A stretch of 64,000 nucleotides of DNA from Gammaproteobacteria bacterium LSUCC0096 (GTDB lineage Bacteria; Pseudomonadota; Gammaproteobacteria; Pseudomonadales; Litorivicinaceae), in NCBI GenBank assembly GCA_008087055.1, contig VIEA01000001.1:781346-845345 (forward strand), given 5' to 3'. The notes under the pieces were generated by a model, which was not told the origin of the DNA, did no database searches, and saw only the letters and a program-made list of their open reading frames with translations. Of the stretch, positions 16,087 through 25,634 are shown piece by piece. Every line of letters begins with the position of its first letter. Within the stretch, counting starts at the first letter, position 1. The position numbers and the translations under genes were made by a program.

Positions 16087-16545
16087 TTGGATTTATTCGC
16101 TCGCAACGAGGGTGAACGGTATTTGTGTGGCCTGATTGATGGGCCATGCCAAACGAGCGATCTCGATGTATTCGTACAAGATCCAGCTCATGGTGCTATA
16201 GCGCAGTTTTTCGGAGTGGTTCGTAATCACAATGAAGGCTTGTCGGCCGCAGCAGTAGATTATGATGTTCATCCTGAGTTGGCCTTGAAGGCGCTGAGTG
16301 AATTGTGCCTGGACGTGTGTTCTGATTACCCGGTTAAACTTGTGATGATCCATTCTCGCGGCCTTGTCCGCGTCGGCGAAGCAAGCGTTGTTATTGCGGC
16401 CAGTAGTGCGCATCGAAAAGATGCTCTTGGAGCCGTGTCTGACGCGATTGATCAATTAAAAATTCGGGTCCCAATTTGGAAAAAAGAAATTGGTCCAGAC
16501 GACGAGCAGCGTTGGCTCGATGGTCATTCATTAAGAAAGGATTAA
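16087..16545 (+). CDS. moaE: Molybdopterin synthase large subunit MoaE
   Basis: Catalytic subunit that converts cyclic pyranopterin monophosphate to molybdopterin with MoaD. The 152-residue protein has the family motifs GVVRNHNEG, YDVHPELA, the AHR segment, and KIRVPIWKKE with catalytic lysines. The start is TTG at 16087 with GGAGGG upstream (16077-16082), 1 base after moaD's stop codon. It is the second TTG start in this operon after moaC. Confidence 0.94.
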   Translation: MDLFARNEGERYLCGLIDGPCQTSDLDVFVQDPAHGAIAQFFGVVRNHNEGLSAAAVDYDVHPELALKALSELCLDVCSDYPVKLVMIHSRGLVRVGEASVVIAASSAHRKDALGAVSDAIDQLKIRVPIWKKEIGPDDEQRWLDGHSLRKD

Positions 16546-16555
16546 GGGTTGTCGC

Positions 16556-16969
16556 ATGGATGCAGTTACCTTTGAAATCGACTCTCAACTTAAGCAAACG
16601 AGCTACCCACTGATCTCACTGAGCGTTTGTGATTTGCGCTTAGTCGATGACCAGCGTTGGCCATGGCTGTTAATTATTCCTCGGGTTCCCCATGCCGTCG
16701 AGTTGATCGACTTAAGTCCGGATTTGCGGAACGAGGTTTGGCTCGAAATTGATCATGTTGCGCGAGTTGTACGAGATCAATTTTCGCCACATAAATTGAA
16801 TATTGCGGCCTTGGGCAATCAAGTCCGGCAGTTACATATCCACTGTATCGCACGTTTCCCTGATGATGATGCATGGCCCAATCCAGTTTGGGGTGTCGGT
16901 GAATCGATCCCCTATGATTCGGAATTGCTGACAGCGCGACTTAATGGCCTCAAAAACGCATTTGCTTAA
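16556..16969 (+). CDS. HIT-family nucleotide-binding hydrolase
   Basis: The 137-residue histidine-triad protein has QLHIHCIAR, in which the first His of the usual triad is Gln, as in one HIT subgroup, and the second and third remain. WPWLLIIPR and LNIAALGN are typical HIT segments. Probable action is hydrolysis of dinucleoside polyphosphates or adenylated compounds; the substrate is not known. AAGGG is upstream, 10 bases after moaE. Its TAA overlaps the stop of the convergent LysR gene (TTAA, 16966-16969). Confidence 0.87.
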   Translation: MDAVTFEIDSQLKQTSYPLISLSVCDLRLVDDQRWPWLLIIPRVPHAVELIDLSPDLRNEVWLEIDHVARVVRDQFSPHKLNIAALGNQVRQLHIHCIARFPDDDAWPNPVWGVGESIPYDSELLTARLNGLKNAFA

Positions 16970-17769
16970 CGCCCTCGACAATGAGAGGCCAGTAGTTCGA
17001 ATAAATTGAGATGGATGGCTGAATCCCTCGCTTCGGGTCCTAATGAAAGCAATGTGTTTTCGATGATGCGTTCTTTTTCAACCGTGACTTCATTTAGGTT
17101 TTCTTCCTCGTCGGCAAGATGCATTGGCAGCAATGCCATTCCTTGGCAATGTAGAGCCAATTGAAGTGCTTGCGCGCACGTACTGACAAGTTCAATTGCG
17201 CTGTAATTGGCTACCTTGAGCTCTAGAATATTGGGCGCTTTCGGTGTTTTGAAGAGCGGAAACAGTTGAACATCGTAGCGAACGTCTCTATGCGCAAAAA
17301 CTGCCCAGGTTATGCGCATGCTAGCCACCAAACGATCATCATCGTTGACGCCTGATTGCCAGCGAATATTGGATTGAGACTCTGGTTTTGGAGAAATAAT
17401 GATACTTGGATGCGTCTCTTTGAATGCCTCGATCACAGCGAACAAATCCGGCGCCATATCGAGAAGCGCTTCATCAATCCCGATCGTGCTCGTCTGAATG
17501 AATTCGATTTGTGCTTCATTGATAGTCTCAGTGAGACGTGCAATTTGTGCATCGCAAGACTGAACTAAACGATTTGCCCAGGGTGTAAGAACTAATTTAT
17601 TCGCATCCGATTGAATGATTGGAATGCCGAGATCTGATTCAAGTCGTCGGATACGCCTTGAAATCGTTGTATGTGCAAGCCCGGTAATGCGAGACACGCC
17701 ACGATAAGATCCTGTTCTTGCGATATATGAAAGCAGTTTGAGATCGGCAAGTGAGTAGGGGTTTGTCAT
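16966..17769 (-). CDS. LysR-type transcriptional regulator
   Basis: The 267-residue protein begins with a LysR winged helix-turn-helix: DLKLLSYIARTGSYRGVSR, then TTISRRIRRLESDLG as the recognition helix region and VLTPWANRLV at the domain end. The effector domain is short and diverged compared with the usual length of about 300 in total. Target unknown. It lies downstream of gltA on the same strand but is separated by gltA's terminator, and is convergent with the HIT gene. Regulation of the neighbouring Moco/HIT genes cannot be inferred from position alone. Confidence 0.82.
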   Translation of the reverse strand: MTNPYSLADLKLLSYIARTGSYRGVSRITGLAHTTISRRIRRLESDLGIPIIQSDANKLVLTPWANRLVQSCDAQIARLTETINEAQIEFIQTSTIGIDEALLDMAPDLFAVIEAFKETHPSIIISPKPESQSNIRWQSGVNDDDRLVASMRITWAVFAHRDVRYDVQLFPLFKTPKAPNILELKVANYSAIELVSTCAQALQLALHCQGMALLPMHLADEEENLNEVTVEKERIIENTLLSLGPEARDSAIHLNLFELLASHCRGR

Positions 17770-17793
17770 TTGATCGTTCGTCCTTGAATAATC

Positions 17794-17818
17794 AAAAAAA
17801 ACCCCGGTTAGACCGGGG
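17794..17818 (-). terminator. Rho-independent terminator of gltA
   Basis: On the minus strand CCCCGGT-loop-ACCGGGG is followed by eight T. It lies 12 bases after the gltA stop and before the LysR start at 17769. Confidence 0.93.
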
Positions 17819-17829
17819 CTTTGCGCTGT

Positions 17830-19104
17830 TTACTTCGCCTTATATGAGCGGGGTGTCTCGCCTGTATAGAGCTGACGCGGACGTCCGATTTTGTATGGAC
17901 TAGAAATCATTTCATGCCAGTGAGCGATCCATCCAATGGTGCGAGACACTGCGAAAATTACAGTGAACATGCTGGTTGGGATGCCGATCGCGCTTAGGAT
18001 AATTCCTGAATAGAAATCGACGTTCGGGAACAGCTTGCGTTCCGCGAAGTACGGATCTGACAGCGCGATACGCTCAAGCTCCATCGCTACCGCCAAACGT
18101 GGGTCATTCACAGCAAGTTCAGCGAGTACTTCGTCACACGATGCTTTCATCACCTTCGCACGTGGGTCAAAGTTCTTATACACGCGGTGTCCGAAGCCCA
18201 TGAGTTTGAATGGATCGTTCGGGTCTTTCGCTTTCTCGATAAACAGCGGAATATTTTCAACTGTTCCGATCTCATCAAGCATCATCAATACTGCTTCATT
18301 CGCGCCACCGTGAGCAGGCCCCCAAAGAGCCGCGATGCCAGCGGAAACACATGCAAATGGATTGGCACCAGTTGAGCCTGAGAGGCGAACTGTTGAAGTT
18401 GATGCGTTTTGTTCATGGTCGGCGTGCAACAAGAAAATACGATCCATCGCTTTTTCAACTGCTGGACTAACCGTGTACTCCTCGCAAGGTGTGCCAAACA
18501 TCATATAAAGGAAGTTTGCAGCGTATGACAAATCGTTGCGCGGATACATGAAAGGCTGCCCAATCGAGTGCTTGTAGCACATCGCAGCGAGCGTTGGCAT
18601 TTTCGCTACCAAACGATGAGCTGCAATTTCACGGTCACGATCTGAGCGGATGTCCATGACATCGTGATAAAATGCCGATAAGGCGCCGACAGCACCACAC
18701 ATCATCGCCATTGGGTGTGCATTATGATGGAAGCCATCAAAGAAATGCGCTAGCGACTCGTGAAGCATTGTGTGTCGTGTGATGTTGTTCACAAATTGGT
18801 CTTTCTGCTTCTTAGAAGGAAGCTGTCCATACCAAAGTAGGTAGCACGTCTCTAAGTAGTCAGAATTTTCTGCCAGATCTTCGATCGAATAGCCGCGGTG
18901 CAATAAAACACCTTTGTCGCCATCGATGTAGGTGATTTTGGATTCTGTCGCAGCAGTCGACATAAAGCCTGGGTCATAGGTGAAGTAACCTGCTTTCAAT
19001 AATCCTGAAACATCGATCACATCCGGTCCGTACGATCCTTTGAGAACTGGTAGGTCGACAACTTCACCCGTTGGGAGGGTTAGTGTGGCATTTTTTTCAG
19101 CCAT
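17830..19104 (-). CDS. gltA: Citrate synthase
   Basis: Condenses oxaloacetate and acetyl-CoA at the entry of the TCA cycle. The 424-residue length and sequence match the hexameric type II enzyme of gammaproteobacteria. Motifs are [13 protein letters not shown] with an active-site His, GFGHRVYK with a second His, and the substrate-binding segments [10 protein letters not shown] and [15 protein letters not shown] lies upstream of the ATG. It diverges from sdhCDAB, and a promoter can be read at 19195-19222. Confidence 0.97.
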   Translation of the reverse strand: MAEKNATLTLPTGEVVDLPVLKGSYGPDVIDVSGLLKAGYFTYDPGFMSTAATESKITYIDGDKGVLLHRGYSIEDLAENSDYLETCYLLWYGQLPSKKQKDQFVNNITRHTMLHESLAHFFDGFHHNAHPMAMMCGAVGALSAFYHDVMDIRSDRDREIAAHRLVAKMPTLAAMCYKHSIGQPFMYPRNDLSYAANFLYMMFGTPCEEYTVSPAVEKAMDRIFLLHADHEQNASTSTVRLSGSTGANPFACVSAGIAALWGPAHGGANEAVLMMLDEIGTVENIPLFIEKAKDPNDPFKLMGFGHRVYKNFDPRAKVMKASCDEVLAELAVNDPRLAVAMELERIALSDPYFAERKLFPNVDFYSGIILSAIGIPTSMFTVIFAVSRTIGWIAHWHEMISSPYKIGRPRQLYTGETPRSYKAK

Positions 19105-19194
19105 GTTTTTCGGCTCCTTTGTTTGTAAATCCGCTAGTTAGATCATATTCCTGAGATCTTTGTGCGGTGCACACAACGTGCGGAAGCGTCGCCC

Positions 19195-19222
19195 ACTATA
19201 ATCAGGGGAATTCATGTGTCAA
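19195..19222 (-). promoter_or_regulatory. Sigma70-type promoter of gltA
   Basis: On the minus strand, a perfect TTGACA at 19222-19217 is followed after 16 bases by TATAGT at 19200-19195. It would start RNA near 19188, leaving a leader of about 84 bases before gltA. Confidence 0.75.
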
Positions 19223-19265
19223 TTGACCATAGTCGATTTAGTCATAAAGAAGCATGCGTTACCCT

Positions 19266-19294
19266 TTGTAACGTTATAAAGAGAAGATTATACT
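19266..19294 (+). promoter_or_regulatory. Sigma70-type promoter of sdhCDAB
   Basis: TTGTAA (19266-19271), 17-base spacer, TATACT (19289-19294). The predicted start near 19301 gives a leader of about 36 bases before sdhC. It is divergent from the gltA promoter, with about 43 bases between the two -35 boxes. Confidence 0.7.
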
Positions 19295-19336
19295 GTCGTC
19301 CAAATTGATCACCGGTATGAAGAGGATTTCCAAGAC

Positions 19337-19717
19337 ATGGCTATGTCGAGTGAGCGTCCGGTCAACCTAGACCTGACAACATTCCGTTTCCCGATAACTG
19401 CGATTGCATCCATTCTGCACAGAGTGTCTGGTGTCATCTTGTTCTTCGGTAGTTTTATTTTGATGGCTCTTTTAGGCATGTCGCTTGAAAACGAAGCCGG
19501 GTTCGCAGATGCATTAGCGCTGCTTGAAAACGGTTTTGTTGCCTTTGTCGTTTGGGGAGTATTGGCTGCTTTGGCTTACCACTTTGTTGCTGGTGTGAAG
19601 CACTTGTTTATGGATATGGGATATGGCGAGACGCTTGAATCAGGTCCTGTGTTCGCAAAAGTCTCTATGGCTTTGGCGGTTGTACTCATCGTGCTAGCGG
19701 GGGTTTGGGTATGGTAA
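19337..19717 (+). CDS. sdhC: Succinate dehydrogenase cytochrome b556 subunit
   Basis: Membrane anchor of complex II that helps bind heme b and quinone. The 126-residue protein has three hydrophobic helices, the SdhC signature ITAIASILHRVSGV and the histidine segment AYHFVAGVKHLFMD with heme-ligand and conserved residues. AGAGG lies 11 bases before the ATG; an in-frame ATG at 19343 is an alternative. It is the first gene of the sdh operon. Confidence 0.95.
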   Translation: MAMSSERPVNLDLTTFRFPITAIASILHRVSGVILFFGSFILMALLGMSLENEAGFADALALLENGFVAFVVWGVLAALAYHFVAGVKHLFMDMGYGETLESGPVFAKVSMALAVVLIVLAGVWVW

Positions 19718-20061
19718 CAAACGTATTGAACTATGGCCGTAGCGGCGTTGCCGATTGGGTCGTTCAGCGGTTTAGCGCCCTAATTCTCGCGGCTTACACG
19801 GTCGTTATGGTGGTTTGGTTAGCCGTCAATGGTGGGGAATTAACGTTCGCACAGTGGCAAGGCTTTATGGGGCAAACTTGGATGCGTATTTTCACGCTTC
19901 TGACTGTTCTGGCTCTGGCGGGTCATGCGTGGATTGGCTTGTGGACAGTGGCCACTGACTACATGAAGAAAGGCGCCATTCGAGTGGCATTTTTGGGGAG
20001 CGTAGCGATTTCTTTATTCGTCTACGTGGTCTGGGCTATTAGTATTCTGTGGGGGTTTTAA
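19711..20061 (+). CDS. sdhD: Succinate dehydrogenase membrane anchor subunit
   Basis: Second membrane anchor of complex II. From the ATG at 19711 it has 116 residues with three hydrophobic helices, GVADWVVQRFSALIL near the start and GHAWIGLWTVATDYMK with the conserved His and the Asp-Tyr pair of the quinone/heme region. It overlaps sdhC by 7 bases, with a GCGGGGG ribosome binding site inside sdhC. A TTG at 19705 is a poorer start. Confidence 0.94.
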   Translation: MVTNVLNYGRSGVADWVVQRFSALILAAYTVVMVVWLAVNGGELTFAQWQGFMGQTWMRIFTLLTVLALAGHAWIGLWTVATDYMKKGAIRVAFLGSVAISLFVYVVWAISILWGF

Positions 20062-20064
20062 TCC

Positions 20065-21834
20065 ATGACAGGGCTTCGCAAACTATCTTTTGATGCTGTT
20101 GTAATCGGTGGTGGTGGCGCAGGCATGCGTGCATCGCTTCAGATGGCTCAGTCGGGCTTTAAAACAGCATGCTTAACAAAAGTTTTTCCTACACGATCGC
20201 ATACAGTATCTGCCCAGGGTGGTATCACTTGTGCTATTGCGAGCGCAGATCCAAATGATGATTGGCGTTGGCATATGTATGACACTGTTAAAGGATCGGA
20301 TTATATCGGTGACCAGGACGCAATCGAATACATGTGTTCAGTTGGTCCAGAAGCGGTGTTCGAATTGGAGCATATGGGCCTCCCATTCTCGCGGTTTGAA
20401 AATGGGCGTATTTATCAGCGTCCATTTGGTGGGCAGTCTAAGGATTATGGTGCGGGCGGCCAGGCTGCTCGGACATGTGCGGCTGCTGACCGGACAGGTC
20501 ACGCGTTGCTCCACACGCTCTATCAGGCGAACTTGAAGAGCAACACAACCTTCTTGAACGAGTGGTTTGCTGTTGACTTGGTTCGTAACCAAGATGGCGT
20601 CGTCGTTGGTGTGATCGCGATTGAAATTGAAACAGGTGAGGTTGTTTTTGTTGAATCAAAAGCGACTGTTCTCGCAACTGGTGGTGCAGGTCGTATCTAT
20701 GCATCGACCACGAATGCTCACATTAATACAGGTGACGGTATTGGTATGGCGCTGCGTGCAGGCTATGCAGTACAGGATATTGAAATGTGGCAGTTCCACC
20801 CAACCGGCATTTATGGTGCGGGTACGCTCGTGACAGAAGGGTGTCGCGGCGAAGGTGGCTATCTGATCAATAAAGATGGCGAGCGCTTCATGGAGCGTTA
20901 TGCGCCGAACGCAAAGGATTTGGCGGGCCGTGACGTCGTTGCACGTTCAATGATGACTGAGATTCTCGAGGGTCGCGGTTGTGGTGAGCATGGAGACCAC
21001 GTCTTCTTGAAGCTTGATCACCTCGGCAAGGAAATCTTGCACTCACGTCTTCCAGGTATTACTGAGTTATCGAAGACATTTGCGCACGTTGATCCAGTGA
21101 ATGCTCCAATCCCTGTTGTGCCAACGTGTCACTACATGATGGGTGGTATTCCAACCAACGTAAACGGCCAGGCGATTACTCAGGTCAACGGAAAAGACGA
21201 AATCATTCCAGGTTTGTATGCATGTGGTGAAGCGGCATGTGTGTCAGTACATGGTGCAAACCGTCTTGGCGGTAACTCGCTACTCGATCTCGTGGTATTT
21301 GGTCGTGCGGCGGGTATCTTCATCGAAGAGCAGCTTCAGCAGGGTATCGATTATCGTTTGGCGTCAGAAGATGATGTTGATCGTGCGATGGGTCGCTTGA
21401 ATTCATTGGATTCAAATGACAACGGTGAAGATACAGCAGTATTGAAGCGCGAACTTCAAAACTGCATGCAGAACTACTTCGGCGTATTCCGTGATGGTGA
21501 ATACATGAAGAAAGGTCGTGATGAGCTTAATGCGATGCGTGATCGGGTCGCGAACATTGCGATTTCTGATAAGTCGAAAGCGTTCAATACAGCGCGAATG
21601 GAAGCACTCGAACTTCAGAATCTTTTTGAAGTTGCTGAAGCGACAGCGATCGCCGCAGATGAGCGTACAGAGAGTCGTGGTGCTCACTCGCGTAATGACT
21701 ACCCAGAACGTGATGATAAGAACTGGTTATGCCACTCGATGTATCATCCTGAAACGAAGAAGCTGACCAAGCGTGACGTGAACTTCAAGCCGAAGACTGT
21801 CGACACGTTTGAGCCAAAAGTGCGTACGTACTAA
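20065..21834 (+). CDS. sdhA: Succinate dehydrogenase flavoprotein subunit
   Basis: Oxidises succinate to fumarate with covalently bound FAD. The 589-residue protein has the FAD-binding [11 protein letters not shown], the flavinylation histidine in [11 protein letters not shown], the substrate-region [11 protein letters not shown] and [16 protein letters not shown], and the C-terminal catalytic [11 protein letters not shown]. It starts 3 bases after sdhD. Length and all motifs are normal. Confidence 0.98.
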   Translation: MTGLRKLSFDAVVIGGGGAGMRASLQMAQSGFKTACLTKVFPTRSHTVSAQGGITCAIASADPNDDWRWHMYDTVKGSDYIGDQDAIEYMCSVGPEAVFELEHMGLPFSRFENGRIYQRPFGGQSKDYGAGGQAARTCAAADRTGHALLHTLYQANLKSNTTFLNEWFAVDLVRNQDGVVVGVIAIEIETGEVVFVESKATVLATGGAGRIYASTTNAHINTGDGIGMALRAGYAVQDIEMWQFHPTGIYGAGTLVTEGCRGEGGYLINKDGERFMERYAPNAKDLAGRDVVARSMMTEILEGRGCGEHGDHVFLKLDHLGKEILHSRLPGITELSKTFAHVDPVNAPIPVVPTCHYMMGGIPTNVNGQAITQVNGKDEIIPGLYACGEAACVSVHGANRLGGNSLLDLVVFGRAAGIFIEEQLQQGIDYRLASEDDVDRAMGRLNSLDSNDNGEDTAVLKRELQNCMQNYFGVFRDGEYMKKGRDELNAMRDRVANIAISDKSKAFNTARMEALELQNLFEVAEATAIAADERTESRGAHSRNDYPERDDKNWLCHSMYHPETKKLTKRDVNFKPKTVDTFEPKVRTY

Positions 21835-21845
21835 GGGGTATTAAA

Positions 21846-22550
21846 ATGTTAGTAAGTGTTTATCGCTATAACCCTGAAACGGACCGTGAGCCATATATGC
21901 AGGACGTCGAAGTATCTCTTCCCGAAGGGAAGGATCTGATGGTTCTGGATGTGCTCAATCTGATCAAGGAAAAAGATCAATCTCTGTCGTATCGTCGCTC
22001 ATGCCGTGAAGGTGTTTGCGGATCTGACGGGGTGAACATGAATGGTAAAAACGGCTTGGCTTGTATTACGCCAGTCTCTGAGGTTGTGACCGGCGGTAAG
22101 TTGGTGGTTCGTCCACTGCCTGGCCTCCCTGTTATTCGTGATCTCGTTGTTGATATGGGCGTGTTTTACAAGCAATATCAAAGGATTAAGCCGTACTTGC
22201 AGAACTCAACGCCGGCCGGTGGTCGTGAGCGGCTACAGTCACCTGAAGACCGAGCGAAGCTTGACGGACTCTACGAATGCATCCTGTGTGCATGCTGCTC
22301 GACAAGTTGCCCATCATTCTGGTGGAACCCAGAGAAGTTCGTTGGTCCTTCAGGACTTTTGCAAGCCTATCGTTTCTTGGCAGATAGCCGTGATGAGGCG
22401 ACAGAAGAGCGTCTTGCAGAACTTGACGACCCGTTCAGCGTGTTCCGTTGCCGGGGCATTATGAACTGCGTTTCTGTATGTCCGAAGGGTTTGAATCCAA
22501 CGAAAGCGATTGGTCATATCCGCGACATGCTGTTGTCACGGGCCACCTAA
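21846..22550 (+). CDS. sdhB: Succinate dehydrogenase iron-sulfur subunit
   Basis: Carries three Fe-S clusters between FAD and quinone. The 234-residue protein has the 2Fe-2S cysteines in SCREGVCGSDG and GLAC, the 4Fe-4S set in CILCACCSTSCP, and the 3Fe-4S/4Fe-4S set in CRGIMNCVSVCPKGLNP. AAGGGGTATTAAA precedes the ATG. It is the last gene of the operon and is followed by two hairpins. Confidence 0.97.
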   Translation: MLVSVYRYNPETDREPYMQDVEVSLPEGKDLMVLDVLNLIKEKDQSLSYRRSCREGVCGSDGVNMNGKNGLACITPVSEVVTGGKLVVRPLPGLPVIRDLVVDMGVFYKQYQRIKPYLQNSTPAGGRERLQSPEDRAKLDGLYECILCACCSTSCPSFWWNPEKFVGPSGLLQAYRFLADSRDEATEERLAELDDPFSVFRCRGIMNCVSVCPKGLNPTKAIGHIRDMLLSRAT

Positions 22551-22562
22551 GTCTAGGTTGGC

Positions 22563-22585
22563 TTGTGCGCCTCATAAGCGCACAA
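22563..22585 (+). repeat. First hairpin after sdhB
   Basis: TTGTGCGC and GCGCACAA form an 8-bp perfect stem with a 7-base loop, 12 bases after the sdhB stop. It has no T-run. It probably helps to stabilise the sdh mRNA end or assists the next terminator. Confidence 0.65.
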
Positions 22586-22589
22586 TGGC

Positions 22590-22622
22590 GGCACTTTCTG
22601 CGATCCAGAAGGTGCCGTTTTT
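22590..22622 (+). terminator. Rho-independent terminator of sdhCDAB
   Basis: GGCACTTTCTG pairs with CAGAAGGTGCC (one G-T pair), followed by GTTTTT. This makes sucA a separate or attenuated transcription unit. The remaining bases to 22769 hold the sucA leader and no other gene. Confidence 0.85.
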
Positions 22623-22769
22623 ACAAGCTCAGTCGCAATCCTCTGAGCATGTTGGTTTTTTAGGTCGTAATGACAATGACCGGGGCATACGCCGAAATGG
22701 AAAAAGAATGGCCTACAAGGCCACGCCAAGACGACGTTAAGACGAGCTCCGGTGTAGAGGAGCACATCA

Positions 22770-25601
22770 ATGTCTGAAGGCTCAATGGAGCAAAGCCTGA
22801 AGTCCTCGCATCTTGCGGGCGGCAATCTGTATTATCTCGACGAACTGTACGAACACTATCTATCTGATCCCAACAGTGTTCCAAATGAATGGCGGCAGTA
22901 TTTCGATTCACTGCCACGAGTCGAAGGCGCGGTCATGGGCGATGTGCCTCACTCAACGATTCAAGAACAGTTTTTACTCCTCGGAAAAGATCGAAACCGT
23001 GCTGTGTCAGCAGGTAGTGGGTCCGTTTCATCGGATTTTGACCGTAAGCAGGTTCAGGTTCAGCGCCTGATCAATGCGTACCGGATTCGAGGTCATCAGC
23101 GTGCGGCACTTGACCCACTTGGTTTAATGCAACGCGAGCGGGTTCCGGACTTGGAGCTTGGGTTCCACGATTTATCACCTGCTGATTTAGATACAGTATT
23201 TCAGATTGGTATGCAGAATTTCAGCATGCCTGAAGGGAAGCTCAAAGACATCATTGCTGCATTGGAGAAAACCTATTGTGGCTCAGTCGGTGCTGAGTAC
23301 ATGCACATTGTGGATACGGAAGAGCGGTTGTGGCTGCAGAACCGTCTTGAAGCTGTCATGGGCAAGCCCGAATTCCCAACTGAGGTGAAAACGCATCTGC
23401 TCGAGCGTTTGACCGCTGCCGAAGGCTTAGAGAAATATCTTCAGTCACGATATCCGGGAACGAAACGGTTCGGTCTTGAAGGTGGTGAATCGCTCGTTCC
23501 TTGTGTTGATGAGTTAATTCAGCGTGCGGGCTCGCATGGCGCCAAAGAAGTCGTGATCGGTATGGCTCACCGTGGGCGTCTCAATCTTCTGGTGAACACT
23601 CTTGGCAAAAGTCCTCAGGACTTGTTTGACGAGTTTGACGGCAAGGCCACTTTCGATAACCACGGGGATGTGAAATATCACCAAGGCTTCAGCTCAAACG
23701 TATCAACGCCCGGTGGTGAAGTGCATCTTGCGATGTCGTTCAATCCGTCGCACCTAGAAATCGTCTCACCAGTGGTTGAGGGTAGTGTACGGGCGCGTCA
23801 AGATCGTCGGAGCGATCCATCCGGTGATCGTGTTGTGCCACTTTCGATACACGGTGATGCTGCGTTCGCAGGCCAGGGTGTGGTCATGGAGACATTCCAA
23901 ATGTCTCAGATTCGTGGATTCAAGACTGGTGGCACGATTCATATCATCGTGAACAACCAAGTGGGTTTCACAACATCTCGTCGTGAAGATTCGCGTTCAA
24001 CTGAGTATTGCACTGATGTTGCGAAGATGGTGCAAGCGCCAATTTTCCACGTAAACGCAGACGATATCGAGGCAGTGAACTTTGTTACTCAGTTAGCAAT
24101 GGATTATCGCTACGAGTTTAAAAAAGACATTGTGATTGATCTGATCTGCTACCGCCGCCGCGGACATAATGAAGCAGACGAGCCAAGTGCAACGCAACCA
24201 CTGATGTATGCGCAAATCAAACAGCAAAAAACGACGCGAGCACTGTACGCATCACAACTCGTGTCTGAGGGCGTACTGTCTGATGCAGAAGTCAAAGGCA
24301 TGGAAGACAGTTACCGTGCTGCACTCGATGCTGGTGAGCCTGTTGTTAAAACGCTAGTACGTGAACCCGATAGTAAATTATTCGTGGATTGGACGCCGTA
24401 TCTCGGGCATGAGTGGACTGCAGACCATGACACGAGCTTCCCGATGAAACGTCTTCAAGAGCTCGGTCAACAAATAAATTCAGTCCCTGCTGGATTTGTC
24501 ATGCAGAAGCAGGTCGAGAAAACCTACGAAGACCGCCGTAAGATGGCGGCTGGTGCGTTGCCGTGTAACTGGGGTTTTGCTGAAACGCTCGCCTACGCAA
24601 CACTTCTTGATCAAAACATTGGTGTACGGTTTACCGGGCAAGATGTTGGTCGCGGCACATTTTCGCATCGTCAAGCCACTTTACACGATCAAAAGACAGG
24701 TGAGTCTTATACGCCACTTCAGCACGTCTCTGAAGAGCAGCCGCGCTTTGATTTATTTGATTCGTTCCTGTCTGAAGAAGCAGTGCTTGCTTTTGAATAT
24801 GGTTATGCAACGACAGAACCACGTCGATTGGCAATTTGGGAAGCTCAGTTTGGTGACTTTGCCAATGGCGCCCAGGTTGTTATTGATCAGTTCATCACGT
24901 CTGGTGAGCTCAAGTGGAGCCGTTTGTGCGGCTTGACCATGTTGCTACCACACGGCTATGAAGGCCAAGGGCCCGAGCACAGTTCAGCGCGGCTTGAGCG
25001 TTTCTTACAATTATGTGCAGAGAATAATGTCCAGGTATGCGTTCCATCGACTCCTGCACAGGTGTTCCACATGCTGCGTCGCCAGGCGATTCGTCCGCTA
25101 CGTAAGCCTTTGATTGTGATGAGTCCGAAGTCGCTTCTACGTAAGAAAGAGGCTGTTTCTACTCTGGAGGAGCTTGCAAACGGTAAGTTCCAGACAGTAA
25201 TTCAAGATACTTCTGGCCTCGATCCGAAAAAGGTCAAAAAGGTGATCCTGTGCTCGGGCAAGGTGTATTACGACTTGGAAGCATATCGTGCGGAAAACGG
25301 AATCGAAGATCGTGCAATCTTGCGGGTAGAGCAACTGTATCCGTTCCCAGAGGATGATCTGGTCGAGGCGCTCGCGCCATACGTCAACATGGAAGAGATG
25401 GTTTGGTGTCAAGAGGAACCAATGAATCAAGGCGCTTGGTTCCAAAGTCAGCATCACATGTTGAATGCAATGTGGCGTCATCTACCAAACAAATTCCTGC
25501 GTTATGCAGGACGTCCAGCTGCAGCAACGCCTGCGGCCGGATACATGGCTTTGCATGTCGCTCAACAACAAGCATTGATACAAGACGCGCTGGAAGGGTA
25601 A
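22770..25601 (+). CDS. sucA: 2-oxoglutarate dehydrogenase E1 component
   Basis: Thiamine-diphosphate-dependent decarboxylase of the 2-oxoglutarate dehydrogenase complex. The 943-residue length is normal. It has the N-terminal E2-binding region (LYYLDELYEHYLSDPN), active-site segments GMAHRGRLNLLVN, FNPSHLEIVSPVVEG and HGDAAFAGQG, and the ThDP-binding GHNEADEPSATQP. The C-terminal transketolase-like half has FTGQDVGRGTFSHRQA and LPHGYEGQGPEHSSAR. AGAGGAG lies 8 bases before the ATG. It is first of the suc genes, ahead of sucB and lpd. Confidence 0.98.
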   Translation: MSEGSMEQSLKSSHLAGGNLYYLDELYEHYLSDPNSVPNEWRQYFDSLPRVEGAVMGDVPHSTIQEQFLLLGKDRNRAVSAGSGSVSSDFDRKQVQVQRLINAYRIRGHQRAALDPLGLMQRERVPDLELGFHDLSPADLDTVFQIGMQNFSMPEGKLKDIIAALEKTYCGSVGAEYMHIVDTEERLWLQNRLEAVMGKPEFPTEVKTHLLERLTAAEGLEKYLQSRYPGTKRFGLEGGESLVPCVDELIQRAGSHGAKEVVIGMAHRGRLNLLVNTLGKSPQDLFDEFDGKATFDNHGDVKYHQGFSSNVSTPGGEVHLAMSFNPSHLEIVSPVVEGSVRARQDRRSDPSGDRVVPLSIHGDAAFAGQGVVMETFQMSQIRGFKTGGTIHIIVNNQVGFTTSRREDSRSTEYCTDVAKMVQAPIFHVNADDIEAVNFVTQLAMDYRYEFKKDIVIDLICYRRRGHNEADEPSATQPLMYAQIKQQKTTRALYASQLVSEGVLSDAEVKGMEDSYRAALDAGEPVVKTLVREPDSKLFVDWTPYLGHEWTADHDTSFPMKRLQELGQQINSVPAGFVMQKQVEKTYEDRRKMAAGALPCNWGFAETLAYATLLDQNIGVRFTGQDVGRGTFSHRQATLHDQKTGESYTPLQHVSEEQPRFDLFDSFLSEEAVLAFEYGYATTEPRRLAIWEAQFGDFANGAQVVIDQFITSGELKWSRLCGLTMLLPHGYEGQGPEHSSARLERFLQLCAENNVQVCVPSTPAQVFHMLRRQAIRPLRKPLIVMSPKSLLRKKEAVSTLEELANGKFQTVIQDTSGLDPKKVKKVILCSGKVYYDLEAYRAENGIEDRAILRVEQLYPFPEDDLVEALAPYVNMEEMVWCQEEPMNQGAWFQSQHHMLNAMWRHLPNKFLRYAGRPAAATPAAGYMALHVAQQQALIQDALEG

Positions 25602-25634
25602 TCGTCACCACAAGTGACTCGTTAAGGAAATACA

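Noticed and set aside
22448-22740. Open frames across the sdhB end and sdhB-sucA gap
   Set aside because: They run through a clear terminator hairpin, overlap sdhB out of frame and have no ribosome binding site or family likeness.
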